NCBI GenBank assembly: GCA_035610835.1
Contig: CM069455.1
Location: forward strand, 3,185,805-3,249,804
Source of the DNA: Ophiura sarsii
Taxonomy: Eukaryota; Echinodermata; Ophiuroidea; Amphilepidida; Ophiuridae
Reading direction: 5' to 3'
DNA: 64,000 bases
In this document: positions 1 to 12,213 of the stretch, piece after piece
Position numbering within the stretch: position 1 is the stretch's first letter
Layout of the letters: each line of letters starts with the position of its first letter
The notes under the pieces: model-generated
The model's database searches: none
What the model was told of the DNA's origin: nothing
Seen by the model: the letters and a program-made list of their open reading frames with translations, nothing else
Program-made: the position numbers and the translations under genes

Positions 1-62
1 AAGTCGTTAAAAGACAATCATCGCTCAGATGAGGTATATTAAAAGCTAATTAATTTCAATTA

Positions 63-1933
63 GGGGAATATGGGGCAACTGGACCGTGGGGCAAGTGGTC
101 CGAAATGAAGGATTTTGTAATTGTATGGGCATACTGCTTTCTTTTGAACAATACGACTTTTGTTGATACTTGACATATATCTTTACCTTCTACAATCCAA
201 AATATTTGGAACTTTAGGATATTTACACATGTGATTTTTCTCCATATCTTTGAAGCTAACTCCTTTTTTGAGTGACTGATTGAAAATTCACAGATAGTAT
301 GGGCGATATATGAAGATGGGTTTAGATCATGTTTAATGTACTTTATATGATTGACAGATATGCAACAGTAAATATATACATGCAGTACAGTCGTCTTAAG
401 CTACTAGGTGCATATTGCATTTGATGGGTCCTATATTGTAGTGTGCTTAAGGGACTTTCCGAAATATGATTAAAACCATAGGTTGTGGTTGAAATGACCG
501 TAAAATGGCGCATATTGCTAATTTGGGACATTGGTGGTTTGGATTTCCGATCAATATTATCATTTAAAGAATGCTTCAACTTAAACCATTATCACGGGTA
601 TTCATTTGGTAGAGTTATTAGTTCATGAATTTGCAAATAACAAAGTACACCATTTCTTATTTATCTAAAGACACTCGTCTACTTGTAGGACCCGAACGCC
701 GTAATATTTGCGAATTCAAAGATACTCACTGGCTACAGAAATCTGTGTAATGGCTAAAAACAAAAATGCAGTTTTCCCTTTTTTTCTGAAATGTATTGGA
801 GTTATTGATTATTATGACAAATGGTGGTATGTTTTAAAACATTTTGGCGTAAAATGTATTACGTCACAGGCGTGTTTTAATAACGTTTCATCTCGACAAA
901 GTGCTACGTCATTTGTTGGGGTAAGTGGTCCGAAGAAGTGTGGGGCAACTGGACCGCCTGCAAAAACTTAATCAAAATTGTAAAATTCATTTTGAAAATT
1001 AGTTGTTAGTGTCAATAAAACATGACTCGGTATTGAAATGTGAATAGAATATGAAATAATTCACATTCTTTCAAGTTCTTAGACATTTTGGGGCATTTCG
1101 GGTCTAATACCACTATTTCTGATATTGAAGGATTACAATATGACATGAAATTGCTTTAGAATGGTTTAAAACCTCGGTATTATGAATTACATCTTTATTA
1201 TATTTTGAATGGTGTCTGTAAAGGTATTTGCTATGACGAAATATCATGATTTATGTATTTTATCCACTGCTTTTTGTGTATATCAACCGTTGGGTCATCA
1301 TTGTCATATTGACTAACTTCCCCTGTAACATGAAAAGCTGGCTAAATATCAATATGGTTTATTATAAGTACTAAATGATGATTATATGAAGTAAATAAAA
1401 TCATTAAAGAAAGGGGTATATATAGACAAATGTATGGGGCGTCTGAATATCACAACCATGTAACCATTTAACTAGGTTCATACCGTTTTATCTAATAAAC
1501 GTGCAGTCGAAAATTGCGCTTGCTTTGTACACCATTAGTATTACTGCGTTTTACACGTTAACCACGAAAACTGTATAAAACATGGGTTTCATGAGACCTG
1601 TATCATTTTTACACGTTAAATAATATGGAAATGAGTTTGTAAAGAAAATACTGCTTAGTTACCGTGTTGTCAATCAATGATTTCTGTGTATTCTAACCGT
1701 TGGAACATATAGGACCAGTTGCCCCAACGATGGGGTAACTGGACCGTGCCAAGTAAAGTTTTTAGTTAGTGGTAATTGGCCTTTTGTTTGGATATTTTTA
1801 AACATTGATTATATGTTATATGTAAACAGTTACATGGGTGATATTTTCATAGCAATTCCATAAATATTTACACGAGCTTTAAGCTTTTATATCATGAAAT
1901 ATGCTTAATCGGTCCAGTTGCCCCATCCTCCCC
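63..1933. mobile_element. Non-autonomous TIR transposon with reiterated GGGGCAACTGGACC motif, TA target site
   Basis: The left end GGGGAATATGGGGCAACTGG is matched in reverse complement at 1910-1933 with two mismatches, and TA flanks both ends (61-62, 1934-1935). The subterminal motif GGGGCAACTGGACC or a close variant (GGGGCAAGTGGTCC) recurs at about 92, 918, 940, 1711 (inverted) and 1730. No transposase-like frame is visible in the 1.87 kb, so it is non-autonomous. Its ends resemble those of the element at 29,864-30,732. The superfamily is not certain; TA duplication fits Tc1/mariner-type or another TA-targeting family. Confidence 0.7.
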
Positions 1934-2024
1934 TAATGCCATCACTTAAATTAAAAACTTGAATTTGGATATATGAACATGTATATCGTAAAATGTACTG
2001 AAAGTGATCTTGTTGTGAAACTTC

Positions 2025-2592
2025 GTGAGTGATTCTATTGAGAGATAGTGTACGTGGTCAATAAACTATGAACCTTCGTCTTTCAAACAATACACTTTTG
2101 GATTGCTAAGTTTGAAACTATGACGTCATAGCATAAGCACACTAGGCACGGCCAAATCAGTTATTTGGCGGCAAATTTGAATTGTTTGTGTGAAACACGT
2201 GCTAAGAATATTGCATAACATGACACCAGAAGAAGGTAAATTCCGATTTTTTTTGGGCATAATTATGATACAGGACAATAACGTTAATCCCCGTGTAATT
2301 TGAAATATGTAATACAAGAGGGAAAAGTAAGGAGAAGTAGTTACATAAAAAGTATGAAAATATCGGTATTTCAAATAGCCTATTTTCATTGAAAAATGCC
2401 TAGTCAGTGAATCATTATTTTGCGGAAAATCAAAACATTTAGAAAAATCCAAGAAATCAACCAGTTGCGATGATTTAATAGCATTGTTAACTAATTATCG
2501 GAACTTATACAGTCATATGAATCCTACACAAAATATGCGCAGACGGCAGCTCATTTTGAACTAGACCAAAAACTGCTACAAATATGACATTT
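2025..2592 (+). repeat. Left part of an interrupted copy of the 9.4-10.8 kb element family
   Basis: From GTGATTCTATTGAG onward this stretch matches 9457-10,020 in the same order and orientation, including GAACTATGACGTCATAGCAT-like and CAGTTATTTGGCGG segments. The match stops where the 2593-4937 insertion begins and resumes after it at 4938. Confidence 0.6.
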
Positions 2593-3554
2593 GGTCACAT
2601 TTATTAAGTTGGGACCCTATTGCGTCACATGCATACATTTGACAAAAAGTACATGTGATAATGCTCTAAGCCTAATAACTCAAAAAGTATACATCCAAAG
2701 TGTGCAAAAGTATACATTGTTAGAAAGCTGAGATATCTAGAAATGTGAATATTTAGGGTTTGTTCCAGTATACAGGGTGACTTAGGAAATATATAGGGTG
2801 TAACAAAAGAAATATTACTATGAAATATAATTTACTGTATGCCTCCTAATTTAAACATAGTGCATTGAAATAAATATTGAACCCCAGATTTGAAAAGCCA
2901 AAGGCAAGGCCCTTCCGGTCATATATTATTTGTAGGGGTTAAGTAACTGTCAAACGAAAATACAGGGTGATCAAAATGTGTCAATTTTCACATAAAAAAC
3001 TATATATTCTGTGTGGACGGTATGACAAAAATGTATATAAATGTTGTTTGTTCAAAAGAAACACTTAAATGAAGTTTATAAACATACCTTTCTGGTAGAA
3101 AGGTACAATTCATTCAAATTTGATTATACAGGGTGTCCAAATATGAAGAAAACAAATTCGGCTGATTACTTACAACCTCATTTCTGTATTATGAATTGAT
3201 TACAATGTTATGCCTGGCATTAATTGCACTGACATCTTGCTGACATACATAGTTAAGTCTGTTGATCTATAGAAATTAGCATTGGATATTGAACAATTTG
3301 AAAATGATGTAGGCTACTAGTAGGGTGACGGAGATGGAGGTTAATCCTAAACACTAAAAAGTGATATTATTGTGCGGATTTGGTGGATAAAATAAGCACT
3401 TTCTAGGTAATTAGTATCAATATAATTAACAAAGATTATCTCAAATATTAAGACACATTCAACATTAGGTCCAACTTCATAAAAACACTGCAGAGATATT
3501 GCCCCCCCCCCCACCCAGTTACCATTTTAAATTGGTAATAATCTGCCATTAATA

Positions 3555-4258
3555 CAGGGTGACCCAGAAAATGTTGAACCCATAAATCACAAACTTAAAA
3601 AAAATAATTAAAAATGAAAATAAATAAATATGGCATTCTGTTTTCAACAGTTATGTAAACAATTTATTCAGCTTTCTGGAGAACGTTAGATCATGTAAAT
3701 TGGCCTTACCAAACTAAAGATACAATTGATTGTGTGGCAGGGGGTGTTTTCGCCCTTTTGTAAAAGTGAAAAAATTGTAACTTGGTTCAGATATGAAACG
3801 TAATTCTGTTCTAAGTACGGTGAGTTAAGTAATCTTTTCTTTTGATCTGTATTTATCAAATTAACATTTTCAAATGAAGTCAAGGGGACTTCAGTTTTTG
3901 TTTTTAAAGTCTCTTATATAATAATAATATTGATTTACATAATAAATGAATATTGGTGAGATACTGTGCATAATAATTTATAAAGTTCATTGCACGACTG
4001 TTTTCTTTCAAAGTGCATTGAACAGAATTAAGTTACAATTTTTTTCACTTTTACAAAAGGCCGAAAACACCCCCGTCACACAATCAAGTGTATCTTTAGT
4101 TTGGTAAGGCTAATTCACATGATCTAAAGTTCTCCAAAAAGCTGAATATATTGTTTACATAACTGTTGAAAACAGAATGCCATATTTATTTATTTTCATT
4201 TTTAATTATCTTTTTTAAGTTTGTAAATTTTGGGTTCAACATTTTCTGGGTCACCCTG
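3555..4258. mobile_element. Foldback MITE with CAGGGTGACCC ends, TA target site
   Basis: Arms of about 230 bp are inverted copies of each other: CAGGGTGACCCAGAAAATGT at the left and its complement ending in CACCCTG at 4258, with TA at 3553-3554 and 4259-4260. The arms share the block around CTTTTGTAAAAGTGAAAAAA. No coding region is seen. The TA duplication and CAGGGTG ends resemble those of the element at 15,294-16,416. Confidence 0.75.
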
Positions 4259-4412
4259 TACATTTTCAGATGTTATTTGTTGTATGTAATTAATTAGTAA
4301 TATTAATTAATTGTGAATGTCATTAACACTAATTAAGGTTTGGTAATTACAATAATGATTACACAAAATAGTAATTCAATGAACTAATATACATAAGATT
4401 TAATCATTTATT

Positions 4413-4892
4413 TTGCCCATCACATTGGAAATACATAGCATGCATCCTCACCCGCATGCATCCTCACCGCCTCCACTCTGACTAATTGTAGTTAACGAGT
4501 TATAGTAATTAATCTCAACTTGATTTATACATTTTTCTTATAGATACTATTAAAGCAATAAATTATCTTCCAAATGAGACTAAATATACTCAATTGTGAT
4601 GTATGGTTTGAAAAATATAAGCATTTGAATGGCAAACGAGCGAAAAAATGTTGCCCATCCCATTGGAAATACATAGTGTGCATCCTCACCCGCGTACATC
4701 CTCACCCGCTTCCACCCTGACTAATTGTAATTAACGAGTTATAGTAATTAATCTCAACTTGATTTATACATTTTTCTTATAGATACTATTAAAGAAATAA
4801 ATTATCTTCCAAATGAGACTAAATTATATACTCAATTGTGATGTATGGTTTGAAAAATATAAGCATTTGAATGGCAAATAAGCGAAAAAATG
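4413..4892 (+). repeat. Two-copy tandem duplication, unit about 238 bp
   Basis: TTGCCCATCACATTGG at 4413 recurs as TTGCCCATCCCATTGG at 4651. The following roughly 220 bp match with few differences, ending in GGCAAACGAGCGAAAAAATG and GGCAAATAAGCGAAAAAATG. Confidence 0.8.
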
Positions 4893-4937
4893 TGACAAGT
4901 CCACCCTTTTTAGGGTCCCAACTTAAGAAATGTGACC

Positions 4938-5090
4938 ATTTACCAGATACAAAATTACTGCGCCTTCAAAATATAATCAGAAACATTGAAAAGTGCTTAA
5001 ATCAACGTGTATAATTATTTTGCTAATCAAAATGAAGATATGCTTGCTTAATTCGAGTTGTGTTCTCGATCTACAATGGCTCTCCACACT
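4938..5090 (+). repeat. Right part of the interrupted repeat copy
   Basis: TACCAGATACAAAATTACTG onward matches 10,037-10,150 (TACCAGATAAAAGCTTACTG). This continues the copy whose left part ends at 2592. Confidence 0.55.
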
Positions 5091-7380
5091 TTCCTGTCCT
5101 GCATTGCTGTTGTGGCGGGAACCGAGCCGGCGGCGCCGGCGCCGAAAACCGACCACGAAGCGTGCAGAATGCGTTTCGCAGATCTGAGACCACTAATTTT
5201 TTTGTTTAGGTATGGGCAGGGTTAAAATTAGAAACCTGTTAATAATTCATAACTTTTGAATATGTGCGTACCACCGCGCTTCCACTCAAATTGATCGTTA
5301 CATGGAAACGCGAACGCACAACGCAGGTTATTGATATATTGCCAAGACCTTCAAAATTTACTTGTACGCGCATCAATGACCTGGGGGCGGGGCGTTTTGT
5401 GTGACGTCGTATGGTAACAAGAGGCAGATGTTTGCGAGTGGGGCCCTGAACATGGATACACGCGACACGACTACTCGCGGCTGTACTTTCAACAATAATT
5501 CTTAAACAGCTAAGAAAGTTTAAGCAATCTCATTGGTTCTCAGAGAAATCGGCGACATCTAGATGAGACAACTTAACACGGGGAGGTGGGGCCTACGTTT
5601 TAACTGTACTTTCAACAATAAATACTACATGAAAACACAACAAAACACCATTTTTATATCGTTGTAAAATGTCAATGATGAACGGCAAATTTGGTCTGCA
5701 TGATTTGAATAACTGGCGTGTGTTTGTACCGCCAGCTACTGGTAACTGGACGTCCCTCAGCAGACTCGGTGACATTTTGTAAGCTTCATCATGGACCCCA
5801 AATAACACAACACAAGTGACGAGGACGTACCATGTATGTCATGTGTCAAGCGATTGTAAGCTAAACACCGCTCTGCCGTTTGTGTGTCTGTCTCAGTCTC
5901 ACCGGTATAGCATCCAAAACCCGGGTTTAGCAGGTATAGCATCCAAAACCCGGGTGGTGAGAAACCCGGGTTTTGAGTAGACACTAACTGGGCAAAACCC
6001 GGGTTTTGCGCAACAACACCACAAGGCAGTGCCACTCAACTTGCCGATCTGAAGCTGGTGTCCCATTGTTGGTGGCGCTGTTTGTATCGTCTGCCATAGA
6101 AATCCTACAGCTTACGGGTACATGTAAAACCCGTAAGGGTTATCTATGTCGTCTGCTTTAGGTATTCGAATTAATTGAAGTTTACAGGGAATTGTTCGGG
6201 CAAACACGGCCGTATCAAGCATCAGTGAAATAAATCTGATTACAGGGCTAACAAACTAGTATAAAATTTGACTGGGACGCAAAAAACACATGATAAACAG
6301 CCTACAGGGCAGGGATATGTCTCATCAAAGGTGACTTTATAAATGTTTCAATTCAAGAAACGTATTCAAAATCGAAGTCAGGCGTCTTCCATTTTTATTG
6401 TAAAACCGAAACTGACAAGATTAAAAAATGTTAGGCTAAATTAACTAGGCCTATGTACGAGCCTACTCCTAGTTAGGCCTATAATAGCCTATGATGGCCA
6501 TCCCGTCTACGACACATGACAACCCATTTAATTTTTGTCAAAGCTTGACAAACACTAACACTGCAACCAATACTATGGCAAGACAACATACTTTTGTTTG
6601 TCAAAAAGACTCACGATCCTAATTAAACATGATTAAGTCAATGTAGGTCTAGGCCATCAATCATTACTCACCGAATAATGTCGTCTCTAAACAAGCAGGT
6701 AATACAAAGAATGGAATCGTACAACACGATTTAGCTGCGATTTTGATTACATTCCCCCATCAATTGACCATAAACATAAGAAGGTTGTTGAAGTGATTCG
6801 ACTTTGATCCATGGATCCATGATTATGATGAGACATTCATTTGTGTTGACTTTTTCAATGATGAAATAAGCTTACAAAAAATAGCTTCAAAAACGTATTC
6901 GTACGGTAGATCTGAGACGAAATATTCGTCCAGGATATGAAGTCATATGTCATATAATATTATATCCAATCGGCAAAATTGATGTTTCCTGCTTCTGAAT
7001 TCTTTACAGGATCGGGAATGAAGAAACTTCTGTTGTTTGTTTATTTATTTTCTGTATTTTTTGCAAATCAAAAACTAGGTTAATTTGTGGCCCCCGAACA
7101 TGCATAGTTGCAGAACTGTGATTGGTTTATCTCATAATTGTTCTTTATAAAAGCTTCTCCGCTTTTGGTCAATCCGGAGAAAACAATGACGTAGTGTGGG
7201 GAACCCCCTAGTTTGCTCTATTATTCAATGGGTGGTGTGTATTTACCTCAGGAGGAAATGACACAAAAATACGAACGCCAAAGTCAAAATATAAACCTTT
7301 AGAATAACTTAATATTTACAATTTGGATGCTAATCAACATTAAATGACAGTTATGAATAAGATTGGTGACTTTGTACGTA
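5091..7380. other. No gene seen; GC-rich patch and AACCCGGGTT cluster
   Basis: A GC-richer patch at about 5380-5480 has a GGGGGCGGGGC box and a TGACGTCG site and could be promoter-like, but no exon follows that I can recognise. At 5918-6010 the palindrome AACCCGGGTTT occurs four times. The remainder is AT-rich unique-looking sequence without a credible reading frame. Confidence 0.4.
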
Positions 7381-7520
7381 CTATTCTAAGGTTCTTGTTT
7401 GAAATCGCTGACTTTGTTTTGGTACCTCGGGATTGCCCCTCGGGGGCGTGCCGCCCCCTCGGGGCAATCCCTTGGTACCAAAACAAAGTCAGCGATTTCA
7501 AACAAGAACCTTAGAATAGG
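7381..7520. repeat. Near-perfect long hairpin
   Basis: CTATTCTAAGGTTCTTGTTT and the following 27 bases are the exact complement of the stretch ending at 7519. Inside, GGGATTGCCCC pairs with GGGGCAATCCC around a short GC loop. Flanking GACTTTGTACG and CGTACGCAGTC also pair partly. It is probably a foldback transposable element. Confidence 0.75.
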
Positions 7521-9105
7521 CCTAGTCCGTACGCAGTCACCAACCTTAAATTGAAGACCACGTGGGTTCGTTTGCAGGGCAGAACCTGCGTTTCTACTGT
7601 GGACAACGAAGAACTGGATACTCAGGTTATAATTCCCTTGGACTATTTATTCTGCAAACACACAACTCCAACAACAGTTCAACTACAGCACTTACAAATT
7701 ATTCCAAGTGTTTATGATGGTGAATCGTGAAAATGACCGTGACGGATGAAAATTTAACCAGATAAAAGTATTTAATGAAGTTGTGCTACCAAATATATAC
7801 TGAAACCAATATTAACCAGCCAAGACTATACAAACCAAAGACATTAAAATAATTAAATTGTACCACCATGGAGCGTTCTGAAATATACAAAAGAAAAGAA
7901 CACTGTGTTAATACCATGTCACACCGACTATCATATGTGTAAATGTTTACGCGCCATAAGCTTACGGTCCAATTCCGCGCTCAGGCTCCATAACACATCT
8001 CCGCGCTTAAGCTCAATAACTTCTTTCCGTGGGTAAGACCTCTCTTTCTCTCAACTCCTCTTTCTCTCAACTCCTCTTTCTCTCCGTGCTACCATAAGTC
8101 AGTTCCCACCGCGCACAGCAACCGGTACGTTGATAACAGAAACTACGCCATCGCCACGTGCACTTCGCCATCGCCACGTGCACATAGACTATTTCCCTTC
8201 ATTTACACATATCATAATTTGTCGGTTAATTTGCTCAAACTTCCTCATCACGATCATTAACCATAGGTTTGAAGCGGTACATAATCGTATTACTTCCAAC
8301 ACATAGCAATATATACACACAAGTAAGCCTAGCGTTGGTGATCAAAGAATGAATGGTGACTTTGAACAAGTAAGCCTATTATTTGTAAGCAAGTCTTGAA
8401 TGATGAGTTCACCCAAGTACATATTAATTCTTACCACATGTTATAACTACTGAAACTACACTACGCGAGTATGGGTCGCTTAGAGTGCGCTTACTACACT
8501 ACTTATCTAAACTTTATTATAACATTACAGTATGTAACCAATGGTAAAATGTGTTCATAACTTGACAAAATATCGCAGGTCTTATTTCTTAAGCTACAAT
8601 CAACATGTGCACAAACTTCATTACTCAGTACGACGCCATGGTTTGGAGCGCACATATCAATCCAATAGGAACAATTGACAACCACTTTCAAAGGTTACGA
8701 TGAATTAATGTTGTACCAAACAGTTTAATTCTCACCTGTACCTCTCTTACTCGCCATTTGCCATTATTTACATATCACCATGATTTTAAATGAAGTGAAA
8801 TTACTTACAAGTTACTCTACAATATTATGATCTTTCCTATCCAGTTGCTTGTTATTTCCGTCGCACTACTTTCCTATAACACAAAAGACAGTAGGATATT
8901 CCCACCAATAGTTAATCTAGTCTATATACACTATAAGGTCATGGCATTCACAATTGTATGTGTGGATGGACAATAACAAGGTTGACCTCACCCCAGTTAA
9001 TAATACCCATGCATCAGCATGCTCCCCAATGTACTTCACATAGTATAGTGTGACACAGTGTCACCATGTAACAAGATAGTTAATTGTCAAAACATTAAAG
9101 TATTT
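7521..9105. other. No gene or recognised repeat seen
   Basis: AT-rich sequence with only short chance frames. Three CTCTTTCTCTCAACTC units lie at 8041-8085. Confidence 0.4.
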
Positions 9106-9409
9106 TTCACCAAGCATGAAAAATGTTGAAATCAAAAATGTACTAAGTATTGACACAGCATGAAAAATATCGAAATCAAAAATCCACAAAGTATTTTTGG
9201 ACTAAGTGATGAATTTCGATCACTTCAAAAAAAGTGTTTTTCCCAAAAACACAAATTTGGATCACAGAAAACTTCTTAGTATTACAGAACAAATTTTGAT
9301 CCTCCAAAATTTTTCAAGTGTTTTTACCAAAAACACAAATTTTGATCCTCCAAAACTTTCTAAGTGTTTTACTAAAAACACAAATTTTGATTACAGAAAA
9401 TCTTCTAAG
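9106..9409 (+). repeat. Degenerate tandem repeat, left of the mariner-like insertion
   Basis: Imperfect units built from GCATGAAAAAT..GAAATCAAAAAT..ACTAAGTATT and AAAAACACAAATTTTGATC recur through the block. Similar units continue after the insertion at 10,781-10,985, so the 9412-10,778 element appears to have landed inside one array. Confidence 0.55.
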
Positions 9410-9411
9410 TA

Positions 9412-10778
9412 CGAGGGGCATTCAGTAAATAATGAAAGTGATCATGGTATGGGATGCATGAGTGATTCTATTGAGGGGATAATGTGATCAATACAAAGTA
9501 TGAACCTTTATCTTTCAAACAGTACAGTTTTGGATTTATAAGTGTGAACTATGACGTCATAGCATTGTCTCAAAGTAAGTACACTTGGGACACTACTTAA
9601 TCAGTTATTTGGCGGGAAATTTGAATTATTTGTATGAAACATGTGATAAGAAGATTGCATAACATGACACCAGAAGCAGGTAAATCCCATTTTTTTCACG
9701 TAAGTATGATAAAAAGACAATAACTTAAATCCCTGTGTAATTTGATGTATATAGTATATGAGTAAAAAGTAAGGAGAGGCAATCAAATAAAAGTATACAA
9801 ATATCAGTATTTCAAATAGCCAATTTTCATTGAAAAATGCCCAGTCAGCGAATCACTAATATTGCGGAAAATCAAACAATTTATGAAAAATCCAAGCAAT
9901 TAACCAGTTTGGGAGATTCCATATGATAGTTAACTAATTTTCTGAACTTATTCGCATGAAACCTGCAGAAAATGTGCGCATGCGCAGACGGCAGATCATT
10001 TTGAACAGGGCCACAAATGGCTAAAATCAAGAAATTTACCAGATAAAAGCTTACTGTGCCTTCAAATTCTAATCAGAAATAATTAAAAATGCTTAAATCA
10101 ATGTGTTTAAATATTGTGATAGTCAAAATAAAGATATACATGAATGTATCAATCAAAGATGGCTGCCACAACCTCTCCTATTACTGTTATCTTTAGAGCT
10201 ACTATATATGTATTGTTAAAGTAATCGTCACATAATTTCAATGGTTTGAGGAAATTTTATGAACAACTCCTTCTGAAATCCCCACTATTATTGCTTTACA
10301 TCCCACACAAATTTACTAAATTATAATCCCTCCATTGTTCTTTATCCTTTGTTGTTTTCAAAGGTATATTATTGCGGATTTTGCTAAATAAAAGCGCATT
10401 TGAGATGGTCCCTTCTTATTTGCGTTAAGGAATTCAGGTCTAAAAAATAATGTCAAGCGGAGATAAGTGTGTGTTCTAACTATGTGCCAAGTGTTATCTG
10501 TTTTTATGCTTGCATTGCCGAGATATACGCAAATGTATCGATCAACCCATTTTCAACATATTACATATCCAGCCAAATAATTGACAGATTTCAGTCAGTG
10601 TCTGAAACCTATTGTGTTTATGTTAATGACATTACATAACCAAAGGTATCTAACATTCCAAAAGTGTATTGTTTGAAAGACAAAGGTTCATACTTTGTAT
10701 TGATCACATTATCCCTCAATAGAATCACTCATGCATCCCATACCATGATCACTTTCATTATTTACTGAATGCCCCTCG
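9412..10778. mobile_element. Mariner-like non-autonomous element, long TIRs, TA target site
   Basis: The end CGAGGGGCATTCAGTAAATA is repeated in inverted orientation at 10,759-10,778. The inverted match extends about 100 bp inward, through GTGATCATGGTATGGGATGC. TA flanks both ends (9410-9411, 10,779-10,780). CGAGGG.CATTCA.TAA is the usual kind of mariner terminus. No transposase frame is visible. A second, interrupted copy of its interior lies at 2025-2592 plus 4938-5090. Confidence 0.75.
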
Positions 10779-10780
10779 TA

Positions 10781-10985
10781 TTTTGGAAATTGAAAAATAT
10801 TCCAAAAATCAACTCAAAGTATTTTTGCATTGAACATGAAAAAATGTGAAATATCAAAAATGCTCTAAGTGTTTGACAAAGCATTGGAATATATGGAAAT
10901 GGAAAAATATTCCAAAAAATCGACTAAGTATTTTTTCATTGAACATGAAAAAAAAAGTGAAATATCAAAAATGCTCTAAGAATTT
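10781..10985 (+). repeat. Degenerate tandem repeat, right of the mariner-like insertion
   Basis: Two imperfect units of about 115 bp are visible, each with GGAAAAATATTCCAAAAAATC-like, CATTGAACATGAAAAAA and AAATATCAAAAATGCTCTAAG segments. Confidence 0.6.
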
Positions 10986-11385
10986 GACTGAGCACTAGTT
11001 TTGGTCACAAAAAAAATACAACACAAAATCAGCAGATTACATTTTACACAATGCAATAAGTCTCCAAAACGGTCTAACCAATCAAAACAAACATGCCGAC
11101 TATTCCGCAGCACAATCAGGGTGTCACACTTTGTGTACATGACAACCCTCAATATTATAAGCAATTTTGAATGATTAAAATCATTACCACCGAAAGTATT
11201 CAGGAATATTGGAATACCTATTTAACTCTAGCATACAAATATATATACACATCATCATAGTAATCTAACATCTGGGTCACCTGTTCTGTCCAACACACAA
11301 GTAATAAAGTACAATAATTTGCCATGCAAGTTCCCTGTATTTACAATACAGTGATCATGAATCATCTCTGATGGTTTGGTTTCTA

Positions 11386-12211
11386 CACTCTTAGAAGGTC
11401 AGGATCAAATACATGAGTAGATTTCCGGCTCACTTTGTTTTGATCCTTTAAGGATCATTTTCGGATCGTTTTGATCCGTTTTCGGATCGTTTTGATCCGT
11501 TTCCAGATAGATATCAACAAACGGATCAAATTCACCTTGATCAACTTTGATCTGATTTCCGGATCAATTCGATGAAAAAGTTCATTGGTCAATAGGTGAC
11601 TGACGTCACTCTTTCGCAAACCGATAGACGACAAGCAGACGATCTTTTGAATTCGGTCGCCATTGAAACAAGGGTGAAATACCGCGGTAAGTTATCCAGT
11701 CTAATCTGTAAAATGTTACATGATTTTGTCGGTAAAGTAGTTTTATTTTTTATGTTTGAACATGCTCTATTCTTGTGAACAAATTTCTTGTACCTGACCA
11801 GTGCCATCAGTATGATTTTCGGTCAAAATGCTCCTCACAAAATGTCACGATCACTGCGATGTACTACGCCTACACGATGTAGTAAGCTTACTGCACTCGA
11901 TATATAGTCTGCAGTGGGTCTCTTAGAAGGTCAGGATCAAATATGAGACGAAAAGGATCAATTTTGATCCAGAAGCGGTATCACATATGAGCTTACCCTT
12001 TCCGGATCAAAGTGATCCGACAAGCAGGATCATTATTTTGATCCGTTTCAGTATCATTTGACAGAAATATTTGATCCCATTTCGGATCAAACTTTTTGAT
12101 CCTGCTTGTCGGATCACTTTGATCCGGAAAGGGTAAGCTCATATGTGATACCGCTTCTGGATCAAAATTGATCCTTTTCGTCTCATATATGATCCTGACC
12201 TTCTAAGAGTG
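11386..12211. mobile_element. TA-flanked element with dense GGATCA/TGATCC motifs and an inner palindrome
   Basis: The end CACTCTTAGAAGGTCAGGAT is mirrored at 12,192-12,211, with TA on both sides. GGATC/GATCC words recur more than twenty times in both orientations. The right part, 11,920-12,209, is a nearly perfect palindrome with arms of about 130 bp that begins with the same CTCTTAGAAGG end, which looks like a second copy nested in the first. No coding region is seen. Confidence 0.75.
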
Positions 12212-12213
12212 TA

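Larger units (their letters stand above)
2593..4937. mobile_element. Insertion with inverted ends GGTCACATTTATTAAGTTGGGACCC
   Basis: The left end GGTCACATTTATTAAGTTGG is mirrored at 4912-4937 (CCAACTTAAGAAATGTGACC). ATTT directly flanks both ends and may be the target-site duplication. The insertion splits one copy of the repeat family seen intact at 9412-10,778. It contains a foldback element (3555-4258), a 238-bp tandem duplication (4413-4892) and several TACAGGGTG motifs. No coding region is recognised. Confidence 0.55.

Noticed and set aside
5380..5480. CpG-rich promoter of an unseen gene
   Set aside because: One GC box and a CRE-like site are present, but no first exon or downstream coding exon could be recognised.
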